A stretch of 64,000 nucleotides of DNA from Klebsiella sp. WP3-W18-ESBL-02 (GCF_014168815.1 NZ_AP021972.1:3596001-3660000), one strand, 5' to 3'; counted from the first letter of the stretch, positions 11,552-21,140 are shown. Numbers and translations are program-made. Notes: a model not told the origin generated them from the sequence alone.

Positions 11552-12751
11552 ATGAAGACCTCTTTTCTCGCTTGCTTACTCATTCCGGCGCTCTCCGTCG
11601 CAGCACTGAGCTCCGTCGCCCACGCCGATGACCTGAACATCAAAACCATGATTCCAGGCGTTCCGCAGATTGACGCCGAGTCCTACATTCTTATTGATTA
11701 CAACTCCGGCAAGGTGCTGGCTGAGCAAAACGCTGACGCCCGCCGCGATCCGGCCAGCCTGACAAAAATGATGACCAGCTACGTCATCGGTCAGGCAATG
11801 AAAGCGGGCAAGTTTAAAGAATCCGATTTGGTCACCATCGGTAACGATGCCTGGGCCACCGGCAACCCGGTGTTCAAAGGCTCTTCCCTGATGTTCCTTA
11901 AGCCGGGTATGCAGGTACCGGTATCACAGCTGATTCGCGGGATTAACCTGCAATCGGGTAACGATGCCTGTGTTGCCATGGCCGACTACGTCGCTGGCAG
12001 CCAGGATGCCTTCGTGGGCCTGATGAACAGCTACGTCAACGCGCTGGGGCTGAAAAACACCCACTTCCAGACCGTTCACGGCCTGGATGCAGACGGCCAG
12101 TACAGTTCCGCACGTGATATGGCGATGATTGGCCAGGCGCTGATTCGCGACGTGCCGAACGAATACACCATCTACAAAGAAAAAGAGTTCACCTTTAACG
12201 GCATTCGTCAGCTAAACCGTAACGGCCTGCTGTGGGACAATAGCCTGAACGTTGACGGCATTAAAACCGGCCACACCGACAAAGCCGGTTACAACCTGGT
12301 GGCCTCCGCGACCGAAGGCCAGATGCGCCTTGTTTCTGCCGTCATGGGCGGCCGCACCTACAAAGGGCGTGAAACCGAGAGCAAAAAGCTGCTGACCTGG
12401 GGCTTCCGCTTCTTTGAAACCGTTAACCCAATCAAAGCCGGTAAAGAGTTCGCCTCTGAACCCGCCTGGTTTGGTGATACCGATCGTGCGTCCCTGGGCG
12501 TCGATAAAGACGTTTACCTGACCATCCCGCGCGGCCGCATGAAGGACCTGAAAGCCAGCTACGTGCTGAACAACAGCGAGCTGCACGCACCGCTGCAGAA
12601 AAACCAGGTGGTCGGCACCATTAACTTCCAGCTGGACGGTAAAACCATCGACCAGCGCCCTCTGGTGGTGCTGCAAGAAATACCGGAAGGTAACTTCTTC
12701 GGAAAAATCATTGATTACATTAAATTAATGTTCCATCACTGGTTTGGTTAA
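11552..12751 (+). CDS. dacA: D-alanyl-D-alanine carboxypeptidase PBP5
   Basis: PBP5 trims the terminal D-Ala from pentapeptide side chains and is the main low-molecular-weight PBP. Starting at the ATG at 11552 gives a signal peptide ending AHA-DD, then SLTK (Ser69, Lys72), SGN (135-137) and a KTG motif, all intact. The C-terminal amphipathic helix ([13 protein letters not shown]) is the membrane anchor. The 399 residues compare with 403 in E. coli, and the difference lies in the signal peptide, which also differs in sequence. Confidence 0.97.
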   Translation: MKTSFLACLLIPALSVAALSSVAHADDLNIKTMIPGVPQIDAESYILIDYNSGKVLAEQNADARRDPASLTKMMTSYVIGQAMKAGKFKESDLVTIGNDAWATGNPVFKGSSLMFLKPGMQVPVSQLIRGINLQSGNDACVAMADYVAGSQDAFVGLMNSYVNALGLKNTHFQTVHGLDADGQYSSARDMAMIGQALIRDVPNEYTIYKEKEFTFNGIRQLNRNGLLWDNSLNVDGIKTGHTDKAGYNLVASATEGQMRLVSAVMGGRTYKGRETESKKLLTWGFRFFETVNPIKAGKEFASEPAWFGDTDRASLGVDKDVYLTIPRGRMKDLKASYVLNNSELHAPLQKNQVVGTINFQLDGKTIDQRPLVVLQEIPEGNFFGKIIDYIKLMFHHWFG

Positions 12752-12804
12752 AAATCACCCACTTGAAAGTGTGATTTCCATCCCCATATACTATGCATAG
12801 CTAA

Positions 12805-12843
12805 AATAACTCCCGCTAACCATGCGGGAGTTATTCTTTTTTA
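12805..12843 (+). terminator. Rho-independent terminator after dacA
   Basis: A 12 bp perfect stem (12805-12816 with 12824-12835), a 7 nt loop and a following CTTTTTT run. It lies between dacA and ybeD, so ybeD must have its own promoter or rely on readthrough. Confidence 0.85.
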
Positions 12844-12857
12844 ACACTGGAGCTGAC

Positions 12858-13121
12858 ATGAAAACCAAACTGAACGAACTGCTTGAATTCCCTACTCCGT
12901 TTACTTACAAAGTAATGGGTCTGGCGAAACCTGAGCTGGTTGACCTGGTGGTTGAAGTGGTACAGCGCCATGCGCCAGGTGATTACTCTCCGCAGATAAA
13001 ACCGAGCAGCAAAGGCAACTACCACTCGGTGTCCATTACCATCAATGCAACCCACATTGAGCAGGTCGAGACGCTGTACGAAGAGTTGGGCAATATTGAA
13101 ATTGTCCGTATGGTGCTGTAA
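12858..13121 (+). CDS. ybeD: YbeD, DUF493 small protein
   Basis: An 87-residue protein, the same length as E. coli YbeD, with a compact alpha/beta (ACT-like/DUF493) fold reported for the family. The [21 protein letters not shown] start and the [15 protein letters not shown] segment are conserved. Its function is unclear; its fixed place between dacA and lipB has led to suggestions of a link to lipoate metabolism, but that is inference. The frame is open upstream to 12822, within the dacA terminator, so the ATG at 12858 is preferred. Confidence 0.94.
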   Translation: MKTKLNELLEFPTPFTYKVMGLAKPELVDLVVEVVQRHAPGDYSPQIKPSSKGNYHSVSITINATHIEQVETLYEELGNIEIVRMVL

Positions 13122-13218
13122 TCGCATCACCGTTACCCGGCACGCCCGGGTAACGCTTCTCTCCACCTGCCTGTGATATACTCTGCGTCCATTATTTCCC
13201 CTCTGCGGAGACGCTGTT

Positions 13219-13860
13219 TTGGACTTCAATACCCTCCTCATCCGTCAACTGGGCCTACAGCCTTACGAACCTATTTCCCAGGCGATGCACGACTTTACCG
13301 ATAACCGTGATGAATCCACGCTTGATGAGATCTGGCTGGTTGAGCATCAGCCGGTTTTTACGCAGGGTCAGGCGGGGAAAGCAGAACATGTGCTGGTACC
13401 GGGCGATATTCCGGTCATTCAGAGCGATCGCGGCGGCCAGGTAACCTATCACGGCCCGGGTCAGCAGGTTATGTACGTGCTGTTAAACCTCAAGCGCCGC
13501 AAGCTTGGCGTACGTGAACTGGTGACTCTGCTGGAGCAAACCGTGGTCGATACGCTGGCAGAACTCGGGATTGAAGCCCATCCGCGCGCCGACGCGCCGG
13601 GCGTTTACGTTGGCGAGAAAAAGATTTGCTCGCTGGGGCTGCGTATCCGTAAGGGCTGCTCTTTCCACGGGCTGGCGCTGAATGTGGCGATGGACCTTTC
13701 CCCTTTCCTGCGCATTAACCCCTGCGGCTATGCGGGCATGGAGATGGCGCAGGTCTCACAGTGGGTGAGCGAAGCCAAACCGGAAAATATATCCCCAATT
13801 CTTGTGGACAAATTTTTAGCGCGGCTAAACAATCCGCCGCATGAATATATCTCTGCTTAA
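13219..13860 (+). CDS. lipB: Octanoyl-[acyl-carrier-protein] transferase LipB
   Basis: LipB moves octanoate from ACP to the lipoyl domains of 2-oxoacid dehydrogenases and glycine cleavage H protein, the first step of endogenous lipoate synthesis. The 213 residues carry [12 protein letters not shown], the KKICSLGLR lysine motif and the INPCGYAGM segment with the catalytic cysteine. The start is a TTG codon with GGAG upstream; no ATG gives a better N-terminus. LipA, which performs the next step, is encoded 1.5 kb downstream, beyond the inserted regulator ybeF. Confidence 0.96.
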   Translation: MDFNTLLIRQLGLQPYEPISQAMHDFTDNRDESTLDEIWLVEHQPVFTQGQAGKAEHVLVPGDIPVIQSDRGGQVTYHGPGQQVMYVLLNLKRRKLGVRELVTLLEQTVVDTLAELGIEAHPRADAPGVYVGEKKICSLGLRIRKGCSFHGLALNVAMDLSPFLRINPCGYAGMEMAQVSQWVSEAKPENISPILVDKFLARLNNPPHEYISA

Positions 13861-14166
13861 TATATTATATATTTCGGCCCAATATTTTTTGGGCCATTAA
13901 CGCTTCGTCACTCGCCCGCTGAACAATATCTCGTTTTTCGTATCTTCCTGCTGCACATTTAGCAAAAAAGTGCAAAGCAGATCTCATTTCTGTGCAAAAC
14001 TGAGAGTGTTGATATACATTTAATGAATGCATTAGATTCATTAATGCATTGAGGGATAACGCAAAATTGCCATTTTTTACCTTGCAGTAACATGGACTCA
14101 GGAATAATAATAATAATGTAACTATCAACTATCATTCATGGTGTGAATGAATATGGAGTAAGCAGT
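13861..14166. other. AT-rich intergenic region lipB-ybeF
   Basis: This 306 bp stretch has no convincing gene. It is much more AT-rich than the flanking lip genes and contains the 25 bp dyad listed separately. The low GC upstream of a LysR gene is typical of H-NS-silenced regions, but that is inference. Confidence 0.6.
14020..14044. promoter_or_regulatory. 25 bp dyad upstream of ybeF, candidate LysR operator
   Basis: TTAATGAAT (14020-14028) and ATTCATTAA (14036-14044) form a perfect 9 bp inverted repeat around a 7 bp spacer. It sits about 120 bp upstream of the ybeF start. An AT-rich interrupted dyad in front of a LysR gene is the usual form of an autoregulatory site, but binding is not shown. 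Confidence 0.5.
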
Positions 14167-15123
14167 GTGGATTATAACAATAAGCCAGAAAATAAAATAA
14201 ACCTTAATGTCGATAATGACACACCACAAATCTTTCGCACCCTGCGCAATATAGACCTGAACCTGTTGACGATATTTGAAGCGGTTTATGTTCATAAAGG
14301 CATCGTCAATGCGGCAAAAGTCCTGAACCTTACGCCGTCCGCCATTAGCCAATCCATCCAGAAACTCCGCCTGCTGTTCCCTGACCCGCTGTTCATTCGT
14401 AAGGGACAGGGCGTCACGCCAACTGCCTATGCCTCGCATCTGCACGAGTACATTAGCCAGGGGCTGGAATCGATTCTCGGCGCACTGGACCTGGACGGCA
14501 GCTATGACAAACAGCGGGTGATCACCATCGGGACGGCGGCGTCTGTGGGGGCCATTGTCATGCCGGTTATCTATCAGGCGGTGAAGCAGACCTACCCACA
14601 GGTGCTGCTACGCAACGTGGCGGTAACCGACGCCAACGCCCAGCTTAGCCAGTTCCAGACCGATTTAGTGATCGACAACCATGAGCATAACAATCCGCGA
14701 ACGCTGGGCCGCCATGCCCTCTTCAGCGATAATCTGGTGCTCGTTTGTCGTAACGACCATCCTGCGCTTAACGAAGAGCCGTCGGCCGAAACGTTGATGC
14801 AATACGAGCATACGCTGCTGACAATGGACGGCGCCGGGCAGAACGACCTCTACAAACGCATTCGCGACATGCTCCCCGACCGTCAGGTCAGCGTGAGCAG
14901 TTACAACCTGTTTACCATTGCGTCACTGATCGCCTCGAGCAACCTGATAGGCATCATGCCGCTGCGCTTCTACCATATCTTTAAGCAGTGTTGGCCGCTG
15001 TGCACGCTGGATTTCGCGCCATTACAGCAGGAACGGGTCGATTTTTCATTGCATTACAATAAACTCAGCCTGCGGGACCCGGTAATGCAAAACATTATCA
15101 ACGTCATCCATCAGGCATTCTAG
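14167..15123 (+). CDS. ybeF: LysR-family regulator YbeF
   Basis: A LysR-type transcription factor of 318 residues (E. coli YbeF has 317). The N-terminal winged helix-turn-helix (about residues 25-90, with KVLNLTPSAISQSIQKLR) is almost identical to E. coli and is followed by a substrate-binding domain that diverges more. The frame is open from a GTG at 14143, but the GGAG at 14155-14158 is correctly spaced for the GTG at 14167, giving MDYNNKP, similar in style to the E. coli start. It resembles LeuO and the ybdO product in this window. Its targets are not known to me. Confidence 0.92.
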   Translation: MDYNNKPENKINLNVDNDTPQIFRTLRNIDLNLLTIFEAVYVHKGIVNAAKVLNLTPSAISQSIQKLRLLFPDPLFIRKGQGVTPTAYASHLHEYISQGLESILGALDLDGSYDKQRVITIGTAASVGAIVMPVIYQAVKQTYPQVLLRNVAVTDANAQLSQFQTDLVIDNHEHNNPRTLGRHALFSDNLVLVCRNDHPALNEEPSAETLMQYEHTLLTMDGAGQNDLYKRIRDMLPDRQVSVSSYNLFTIASLIASSNLIGIMPLRFYHIFKQCWPLCTLDFAPLQQERVDFSLHYNKLSLRDPVMQNIINVIHQAF

Positions 15124-15194
15124 TTCACCCGCCACCCGCTATCCTCTGCCGGCAAAAAAGCATTATTCAACAACTATTTTACAATTTGCCGGCC

Positions 15195-15239
15195 TGGCAG
15201 GCTGCTTTATACCCCGTTTCAATGGTATACTGCCTGCCA
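15195..15239 (+). promoter_or_regulatory. lipA: Extended -10 promoter for lipA flanked by an inverted repeat
   Basis: TGGTATACT (15223-15231) is an extended -10 with a 5/6 TATAAT match, about 95 bp before lipA. It is bracketed by the 8 bp inverted repeats TGGCAGGC (15195-15202) and GCCTGCCA (15232-15239), which might form an operator or a DNA cruciform. Confidence 0.45.
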
Positions 15240-15323
15240 TTAATTCAAAAATAGTTGATAAATACAACATTCCCTTGAATTGAAACGCTTTCCCTCGATA
15301 CTCGGAACTGGAACACGTACGCT

Positions 15324-16289
15324 ATGAGTAAACCCATTGTGATGGAACGCGGTGTAAAGTACCGCGATGCCGATAAGATGGCCCTTATCCCGGTAAAAAA
15401 CGTGGCAACAGAGCGCGAAGCGCTGCTGCGAAAACCGGAGTGGATGAAAATTAAACTTCCGGCGGACTCTTCCCGTATCCAGGGCATCAAAGCGGCCATG
15501 CGTAAAAATGGTCTGCACTCCGTGTGTGAAGAAGCCTCCTGCCCGAACCTGGCAGAATGCTTCAACCACGGCACCGCGACCTTTATGATCCTTGGCGCAA
15601 TCTGCACCCGTCGCTGCCCGTTCTGCGACGTGGCCCACGGTCGCCCGGTGACCCCGGATGCCAACGAACCGCAAAAGCTGGCGCAAACTATCGCTGACAT
15701 GGCGCTGCGCTATGTAGTTATCACCTCCGTCGATCGTGACGATCTGCGCGACGGCGGCGCCCAGCACTTCGCCGACTGTATTGCTGCAATTCGCGAGAAA
15801 AGCCCGAGCATCCGCATTGAAACGCTGGTACCGGACTTCCGCGGCCGTATGGATCGCGCCTTAGCGATTCTGACGGAAACCCCGCCGGACGTGTTTAACC
15901 ACAACCTGGAAAACGTGCCGCGTCTGTATCGCCAGGTTCGCCCGGGCGCCGACTATAACTGGTCGCTGAAGCTGCTTGAGCGCTTCAAAGAAGCGCACCC
16001 GGATATCCCAACGAAATCCGGCCTTATGGTTGGCCTGGGTGAAACCAACGCCGAAATTATCGACGTTATGCGCGATCTGCGCCGCCACGGAGTGACCATG
16101 CTGACGCTGGGCCAGTACCTGCAGCCGAGCCGTCATCACCTGCCGGTACAGCGCTACGTTAGCCCGGATGAGTTTGAAGAGATGAAAGCCGAAGCGCTGG
16201 CGATGGGCTTCACCCACGCCGCCTGCGGCCCGTTTGTCCGTTCGTCTTACCATGCCGATCTTCAGGCCAAAGGCATTGAAGTGAAGTAG
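15324..16289 (+). CDS. lipA: Lipoyl synthase LipA
   Basis: LipA is a radical-SAM enzyme that inserts two sulfurs into octanoyl chains on lipoyl domains. It has 321 residues, as in E. coli. The auxiliary cluster motif [12 protein letters not shown], the radical-[11 protein letters not shown] motif and the C-terminal RSSYHA (the serine ligand of the auxiliary cluster) are all intact. It acts after LipB. A strong terminator follows. Confidence 0.98.
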   Translation: MSKPIVMERGVKYRDADKMALIPVKNVATEREALLRKPEWMKIKLPADSSRIQGIKAAMRKNGLHSVCEEASCPNLAECFNHGTATFMILGAICTRRCPFCDVAHGRPVTPDANEPQKLAQTIADMALRYVVITSVDRDDLRDGGAQHFADCIAAIREKSPSIRIETLVPDFRGRMDRALAILTETPPDVFNHNLENVPRLYRQVRPGADYNWSLKLLERFKEAHPDIPTKSGLMVGLGETNAEIIDVMRDLRRHGVTMLTLGQYLQPSRHHLPVQRYVSPDEFEEMKAEALAMGFTHAACGPFVRSSYHADLQAKGIEVK

Positions 16290-16306
16290 GGATAGTTGCC
16301 AATACG

Positions 16307-16339
16307 AAAAAGCCGCTCTCTGTCGACAGCGGCTTTTTT
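16307..16339 (+). terminator. Terminator after lipA
   Basis: AAAAAGCCGCT pairs with AGCGGCTTTTT (arms from 16307 and 16328) and ends in a T-run. The A-run on the left arm means it could also act on minus-strand transcripts. Confidence 0.85.
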
Positions 16340-16398
16340 ATTGCTCATTGAAGAAATAAATTGTTTCAATGAAATGCATTTGGAAATCAAATAGTATC

Positions 16399-16436
16399 AA
16401 AAAAGGCTTCAGCATCGTCATGCTGAAGCCTTTTTT
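16399..16436 (-). terminator. Bidirectional terminator between lipA and tatE
   Basis: A long stem (16399-16414 with 16421-16436) of AAAAAAGGCTTCAGCA and its complement, with T-runs on both strands. It is suited to stopping both tatE and any lipA readthrough. Confidence 0.85.
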
Positions 16437-16499
16437 GCGGGTTGTTACACCCACGGATGACACGCATTCACCCGCATATCATCTGAAACGCTGCCCTGC

Positions 16500-16700
16500 T
16501 TACTCTTTATGAGAGAGCTTTTCTGCCGGAGTCTCGTCTGCGCTCTTCTGCGCGGCGGTTTCATCGTCATTCATGGCTTTTTTAAAGCCTTTGATCGCTG
16601 AACCCAGATCTCCACCCAGAGTCCGTAATTTCTTGGTACCAAACACCAGAATAATCAGTGCTGCCACTACCAGCAGTTTGGTAATACTAATCTCACCCAT
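16500..16700 (-). CDS. tatE: Twin-arginine translocase subunit TatE
   Basis: TatE is a small paralogue of TatA that contributes to the Tat export pore. The start at 16700 gives 66 residues beginning [12 protein letters not shown], a single N-terminal membrane helix, the FGTKKL hinge, an amphipathic helix and a polar tail ending AEKLSHKE, as in E. coli. An upstream in-frame start at 16748 would add 16 unconserved residues and is unlikely. Confidence 0.95.
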   Translation of the reverse strand: MGEISITKLLVVAALIILVFGTKKLRTLGGDLGSAIKGFKKAMNDDETAAQKSADETPAEKLSHKE

Positions 16701-16826
16701 AGATACCTTCTTCTCAAAAACAGGCTGCAAAATGCGCCACATCACCATAGTTTATTAACGGTCATTTAGCGCGTGCACACAATAGCAATCTGTAACAAGG
16801 TGAATCAAGCATTGTTTAAAAAAACG

Positions 16827-17615
16827 TCATGTTAATTGCGGTAGCGCAAAACGCCTGTTTTTCAGCACCGGAAGCTGCTGACGAATGCGTGAAAGATCGT
16901 CGCGACTCACCTCAGACACAATCAGCTGCGGTGCCGTTGAAGCTCCTGCCAGGGTCACGCCAAGCGGATCCACGATTCGGCTCTGACCAATGTTTCGCGT
17001 GCCGCACTCGCCGCTGGCGACGAGGTAACAGGTCGTGTCCAGCGCTCGCGCAGCCAGCAGCGTCGACCAATGATGTTCCTTCAGCGGCCCGCGTACCCAG
17101 GCGGCAGGCAGCGCCAGAATCTCAGCCCCCTGTAACGCCAGCGCTAGCGCCATGTCCGGAAAGCGCAGGTCATAGCAGGTCATCAGGCCGACCTTAAATC
17201 CCGCCACCTCAATTAACGGCGGCAGCGCTCCCCCGGCATCGACCCGTTTCGACTCCTGGATAGCAAAAGCGTCATAGAGATGCAGCTTATGGTAGTGAGC
17301 AATCACCTCCCCACCGCGTAGCGCGACCAGCGTATTTCTGGCCCGTTCCGCCGAAGAGGGAGTGTGAATGGTGAGTATCGTCGTCAAATCGTCAAGACGG
17401 CTCTGCGCCTTGAGGAGCTGCATAAAGCCACCGTTCAGCGGCTGCGCCGATTTCACCGACATATCCGGATCGCTATCGCTACGCGCCAGCAGCGCTTCTG
17501 GCAACACCAGCAGCTCAGCGCCCAGCGCTGCCGCCGACTGCATCAGCGTCACGCAGGTTTGCGCGTTAACCTGCCACTCCGGTGTCACGACAAACTGTCC
17601 CGCCGCTACTCGCAT
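16827..17615 (-). CDS. ybeM: Carbon-nitrogen hydrolase YbeM (deaminated glutathione amidase-like)
   Basis: A nitrilase-superfamily enzyme of 262 residues with the complete Glu-Lys-Cys triad: Glu40 (VLPEALL), Lys110 (YHKLHLYD) and Cys147 (MTCYDLRFP). Relatives of the Nit1 branch hydrolyse deaminated glutathione, a repair reaction in the cytoplasm. As I recall, ybeM is disrupted in E. coli K-12, whereas this copy is full length. The specific substrate is inferred from family membership. It is monocistronic, on the opposite strand to crcB. Confidence 0.88.
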   Translation of the reverse strand: MRVAAGQFVVTPEWQVNAQTCVTLMQSAAALGAELLVLPEALLARSDSDPDMSVKSAQPLNGGFMQLLKAQSRLDDLTTILTIHTPSSAERARNTLVALRGGEVIAHYHKLHLYDAFAIQESKRVDAGGALPPLIEVAGFKVGLMTCYDLRFPDMALALALQGAEILALPAAWVRGPLKEHHWSTLLAARALDTTCYLVASGECGTRNIGQSRIVDPLGVTLAGASTAPQLIVSEVSRDDLSRIRQQLPVLKNRRFALPQLT

Positions 17616-17730
17616 CGTAACTCCTTAAGTTTTGCTAATATATCAAGATGATGAATATCGATCAGTATATAGCCAGATCGTCCCTTCAAGGGTAAACTCT
17701 GGCCACACTCGAAGATGGCAGGAAATTCGC

Positions 17731-18114
17731 ATGATGCAACTTTTGTTAGCCGTTTTTATCGGCGGCGGTACCGGCAGCGTAGCCCGCTGGCTGCTTAGCT
17801 TTCGCTTTAACCCTATGCACCATGCGCTTCCGCTGGGTACGCTTACGGCCAACCTGCTGGGGGCGTTCATTATCGGCGCCGGTCTTGCCTGGTTTAATCG
17901 GCTCCCGCACATTGATCCGGTGTGGAAAGTGCTGCTCACCACCGGTTTTTGCGGCGGCCTGACGACCTTCTCGACGTTTTCGGCAGAAGTGGTCTTTCTA
18001 TTGCAGGCGGGGAAATTCAGCTGGGCGCTGTTAAACGTGGCGGTTAACCTTTTCGGATCATTTGCCATGACGGCGCTGGCGTTCTGGCTGTTCAGCGCCA
18101 CCAGTCAGGGATAA
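17731..18114 (+). CDS. crcB: Fluoride channel CrcB (Fluc)
   Basis: A dual-topology inner-membrane fluoride channel of 127 residues with four membrane segments. The [12 protein letters not shown] motif that lines the pore and the N-terminal [12 protein letters not shown] are intact. The frame is open from 17632, but the conserved N-terminus starts at the ATG at 17731, after AGGAA. No fluoride riboswitch is recognisable upstream. It is convergent with cspE. Confidence 0.95.
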   Translation: MMQLLLAVFIGGGTGSVARWLLSFRFNPMHHALPLGTLTANLLGAFIIGAGLAWFNRLPHIDPVWKVLLTTGFCGGLTTFSTFSAEVVFLLQAGKFSWALLNVAVNLFGSFAMTALAFWLFSATSQG

Positions 18115-18120
18115 AAAGAA

Positions 18121-18150
18121 GAAAAAAAACCCGCAGTTAAGCGGGTTTTG
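18121..18150. terminator. Bidirectional terminator between crcB and cspE
   Basis: AAAACCCGC (18126-18134) pairs with GCGGGTTTT (18141-18149), with an A-run and a T-run on either side. It serves two convergent genes. Confidence 0.8.
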
Positions 18151-18172
18151 AATTCTGACTGCTATTTGTCGC

Positions 18173-18382
18173 TTACAGAGCGATGACGTTAGCAGCAGAA
18201 GGGCCTTTGGCACCGTTAGTGATTTCGAACTCTACGCGCTGACCTTCAGCCAGAGTTTTGAAACCGTTGGTCTGGATTGCAGAGAAGTGTACGAATACGT
18301 CTTTGCTGCCATCTTCCGGAGTAATGAAACCGAATCCTTTGGACTCATTAAACCACTTAACGTTACCTTTAATCTTAGACAT
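18173..18382 (-). CDS. cspE: Cold-shock protein CspE
   Basis: A 69-residue nucleic-acid chaperone and transcription antiterminator of the CspA family. RNP1 (KGFGFI) and RNP2 (VFVHF) are intact and the sequence is essentially that of E. coli CspE, so it is the constitutive/housekeeping member. Starting at 18382 gives [11 protein letters not shown]; ten upstream residues in the open frame are not conserved. Confidence 0.97.
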
Positions 18383-18406
18383 CAAAATTACCTTTATATG
18401 AAAAAA

Positions 18407-18424
18407 CGACACTAATCTGTGTCA
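18407..18424 (-). promoter_or_regulatory. cspE: Small hairpin with T-run in the cspE leader
   Basis: On the minus strand, GACAC-AGATTA-GTGTC is followed by GTTTTTTC about 25 nt before the cspE start. The 5 bp stem is weak at 37 C and might be a cold-responsive attenuator, but it could be chance. Confidence 0.3.
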
Positions 18425-18544
18425 GTTAACAGTACAACAATTGTCGTCGGTTTTGTCCAGCCCAACTTCGTTAAAAAGTGATAAATGTCGCTAACTTTTA
18501 TTTGCAGGTTGACTTTATCTCAGCATTGGTTCCAGAAGCGGTTT

Positions 18545-19120
18545 TCAGAACTGGAAACGCATCCAGGCAAAGTACACATTACCGTTGTTATAGGTACCCG
18601 GGATGTAGGTCATCTGGAATGTTGCGGGGCCGTAGCCGATGGAGGCCAGAGGGAGCGCCACCGGAATCGGGATGTATTTCCAGTTATCGCGCGCGGTCAC
18701 CCCGATGGTGTAACCGAGGCCAACATGGAAGTTATCATCAGCCAGCGGTCGCCAGGTTTTTTCCCAGCCGTAGCCTCCGATAGGCTCCCATTTATTAAAG
18801 GAGTCCTTAAAAGCCATAAGATAAATGCCGTTCCAGTTGCCTTTTTCATCCCAGCGGGACACGCCAAACCCCGCTCCCCAGGGACGTTCATTGTACGCAT
18901 CGGTTTTTTCTTTATCGTAGGCAAAACGCGCGTGCCAGGTAATTGCTGGCACATACAGATCGTAATGCTGCGGCTCATTCCACGTCTGAGCAATGTTGCT
19001 GCTAAGGGTGTTGTAACCCTCTTTTATGGTTTCGCTAAACGACGCCGCCGCAGGAAGTGCTGTAGCCGACAGCCCCGCGAACACGAGCGACAGTGCAAAA
19101 TTTTTATTGAGATTTAACAC
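18545..19120 (-). CDS. pagP: Lipid A palmitoyltransferase PagP
   Basis: An outer-membrane beta-barrel enzyme that moves palmitate from phospholipids to lipid A, increasing resistance to cationic peptides. It has 191 residues with a signal peptide (cleavage after AAA near residue 26). The catalytic His in ITWHARF and the Asp-Ser pair in FKDSFNKW are intact, and the C-terminal Phe is typical of outer-membrane proteins. It is monocistronic. The family is PhoPQ-controlled; only a weak PhoP-like element is visible upstream. Confidence 0.96.
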   Translation of the reverse strand: MLNLNKNFALSLVFAGLSATALPAAASFSETIKEGYNTLSSNIAQTWNEPQHYDLYVPAITWHARFAYDKEKTDAYNERPWGAGFGVSRWDEKGNWNGIYLMAFKDSFNKWEPIGGYGWEKTWRPLADDNFHVGLGYTIGVTARDNWKYIPIPVALPLASIGYGPATFQMTYIPGTYNNGNVYFAWMRFQF

Positions 19121-19769
19121 GATAGACTTGCCAGTAAAGTATCCATTAAGAATAGTCTAACAAGAATAAACTCAATTGAGTCTCAACGACATCAATCCAT
19201 AGTTTTTTTCATACCGCCTGGTTACAAATTAGAATATTCTTAGATGATTGTTCAACCCGACCCTCAGCTCAAGTGCATAAATATCAACTCAAAGCGTCAA
19301 TTATATGCAGTCAAAATTTTCATTATTTACTCACATCATTTCATTATAAAAATAAATAACCATCCACCGCCTGAAATTATATTAAAACCAAAGTTTAACC
19401 TTATTTATTTCTAAGCCACTTCATTTATAATATTAATCAATAAATATGACACAATAAAATAAAGCAAACACTCCCCCCACCGCATAAGCGATACCACACC
19501 GCCGCAGCGCCGGCCATTCACGATGTTATCTAACTGAAATAATACATTTCATTCACCTTTCTGTTTATTATTCACGCAGCCCGCTATACTTAGTGTGAGG
19601 GCAATGTTCCGCTTTGTGAGTACATCGTGTAATTTGCAAAGTCATCATCTTTAATTAGTCTCTTTTTTGATTTTCATCAGCTAAGTTCGCCGGTTTTTTC
19701 GGCACATTTCATCCTTACTTTTTGATGCTGCACTGCATCAATTTTACAACTGGGCGATAGGTGTTAATA
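19121..19769. other. Long AT-rich intergenic region pagP-dcuC
   Basis: About 650 bp between divergent pagP and dcuC contains no convincing gene. It must hold both promoters. It includes a weak PhoP-like GTTTA-N5-GTTAG repeat near pagP (19156-19173, minus strand), a CTCAATTGAG palindrome (19171-19180) and an FNR-like site near dcuC. The middle is strongly AT-rich without clear structure. Confidence 0.7.
19667..19680 (+). promoter_or_regulatory. dcuC: FNR-type site upstream of dcuC
   Basis: TTGAT-TTTC-ATCAG matches the FNR consensus TTGAT-N4-ATCAA at 9 of 10 positions and lies 90 bp upstream of the dcuC start. E. coli dcuC is known to be activated by FNR without oxygen, so the location makes sense. 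Confidence 0.7.
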
Positions 19770-21140
19770 ATGTTAACGTTCTTTGAACTCCTGATTGGTG
19801 TTGTGGTTATCGTGGGCGTAGCCCGCTACATCATCAAAGGATATTCCGCGACAGGGGTCCTCTTTGTCGGCGGTCTGCTGCTACTGATTGCCAGTGCATT
19901 GATGGGGCATAAGATTTTACCGAGTAGTGAAACCAGCACGGGTTACTCTGCTACTGACATCATTGAATATATTAAAATTCTGCTGATGAGCCGCGGCGGC
20001 GATCTCGGCATGATGATTATGATGCTCTGTGGTTTTGCCGCTTATATGACCCACATTGGCGCTAACGATATGGTTGTTAAGCTGGCTTCCAAACCGCTGC
20101 AATATATTAACTCACCGTATTTACTGATGATTGCGGCCTATTTTGTGGCGTGCCTGATGTCGCTGGCTGTCTCCTCCGCTACCGGTCTGGGCGTGCTGCT
20201 GATGGCGACTCTCTTCCCGGTCATGGTTAACGTCGGCATTAGCCGCGGCGCCGCAGCGGCTATTTGTGCCTCCCCGGCAGCCATTATTCTCTCTCCGACG
20301 TCCGGTGACGTCGTGCTGGCTGCCAAGGCCGCCGAAATGCCGTTAATTGATTTTGCCTTTAAAACCACACTGCCAATCTCTATCGCCGCGATTATCGCGA
20401 TGGCTATTGCCCATTTCTTCTGGCAGCGCTACCTGGACAAAAAAGAAAATATCTCTCACGAGATGCTGGATGTCAGCGAAATTACCACTACCGCGCCGTC
20501 CTTCTATGCCATTTTACCGTTCACGCCCATTATCGGCGTATTGATTTTTGACGGTAAATGGGGCCCGGAGCTGCATATCATCGCGATTCTGGTTATTTGT
20601 ATGCTGCTGGCAGCGGTGCTGGAGTTCTTCCGCGGCTTTAACACCCAGAACGTGTTTGCGGGTCTGGAAGTGGCCTATCGCGGCATGGCGGACGCCTTCG
20701 CCGGCGTGGTTATGCTGCTGGTTGCAGCCGGCGTCTTCGCCCAGGGTCTGAGCACCATCGGCTTTATTAATAGCCTGATCTCTATCGCCACCTCGTTCGG
20801 CTCCGCCAGCATCATCCTGATGCTGGTGCTGGTCGTGCTGACCATGCTGGCAGCAATGACGACCGGTTCCGGTAACGCCCCGTTCTATGCTTTCGTGGAG
20901 ATGATTCCAAAGCTGGCGCACTCCTCCGGTATTAACCCGGCCTACCTGTCCATCCCGATGCTCCAGGCCTCCAACCTGGGCCGTACCATCTCCCCGGTTT
21001 CCGGCGTCGTTGTCGCGGTTGCCGGGATGGCAAAAATTTCACCGTTCGAAGTGGTGAAGCGGACTTCAGTACCGGTCATTGTGGGCCTGATTGTGGTGAT
21101 TATCGCTACCGAAATTCTGGTTCCCGGCGCGTCCGCATAA
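19770..21140 (+). CDS. dcuC: Anaerobic C4-dicarboxylate transporter DcuC
   Basis: An inner-membrane carrier that mainly exports succinate during fermentation and can exchange fumarate and succinate. The 456-residue product has about 12-14 hydrophobic segments and very high identity to E. coli DcuC. The C-terminus lacks the last few residues (AAVTGK) of the E. coli protein. The ATG at 19770 is preferred to the GTG nine bases earlier. The citrate lyase/citT genes that follow dcuC in E. coli are absent; rna comes next. Confidence 0.96.
   Translation: MLTFFELLIGVVVIVGVARYIIKGYSATGVLFVGGLLLLIASALMGHKILPSSETSTGYSATDIIEYIKILLMSRGGDLGMMIMMLCGFAAYMTHIGANDMVVKLASKPLQYINSPYLLMIAAYFVACLMSLAVSSATGLGVLLMATLFPVMVNVGISRGAAAAICASPAAIILSPTSGDVVLAAKAAEMPLIDFAFKTTLPISIAAIIAMAIAHFFWQRYLDKKENISHEMLDVSEITTTAPSFYAILPFTPIIGVLIFDGKWGPELHIIAILVICMLLAAVLEFFRGFNTQNVFAGLEVAYRGMADAFAGVVMLLVAAGVFAQGLSTIGFINSLISIATSFGSASIILMLVLVVLTMLAAMTTGSGNAPFYAFVEMIPKLAHSSGINPAYLSIPMLQASNLGRTISPVSGVVVAVAGMAKISPFEVVKRTSVPVIVGLIVVIIATEILVPGASA

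Noticed and set aside
17630..17731. Fluoride riboswitch before crcB
   Set aside because: The conserved GGNGAUGG...pseudoknot pattern is not visible, and enteric crcB next to cspE is not known to me to carry one.
18485..19117. 210-codon plus-strand frame opposite pagP
   Set aside because: PagP has all its catalytic residues and signal peptide on the minus strand; the plus frame has no motif.
19156..19173. Definite PhoP box for pagP
   Set aside because: The GTTTA-N5-GTTAG repeat is one base short of the usual spacing and the second half is imperfect, so it is only noted as weak.
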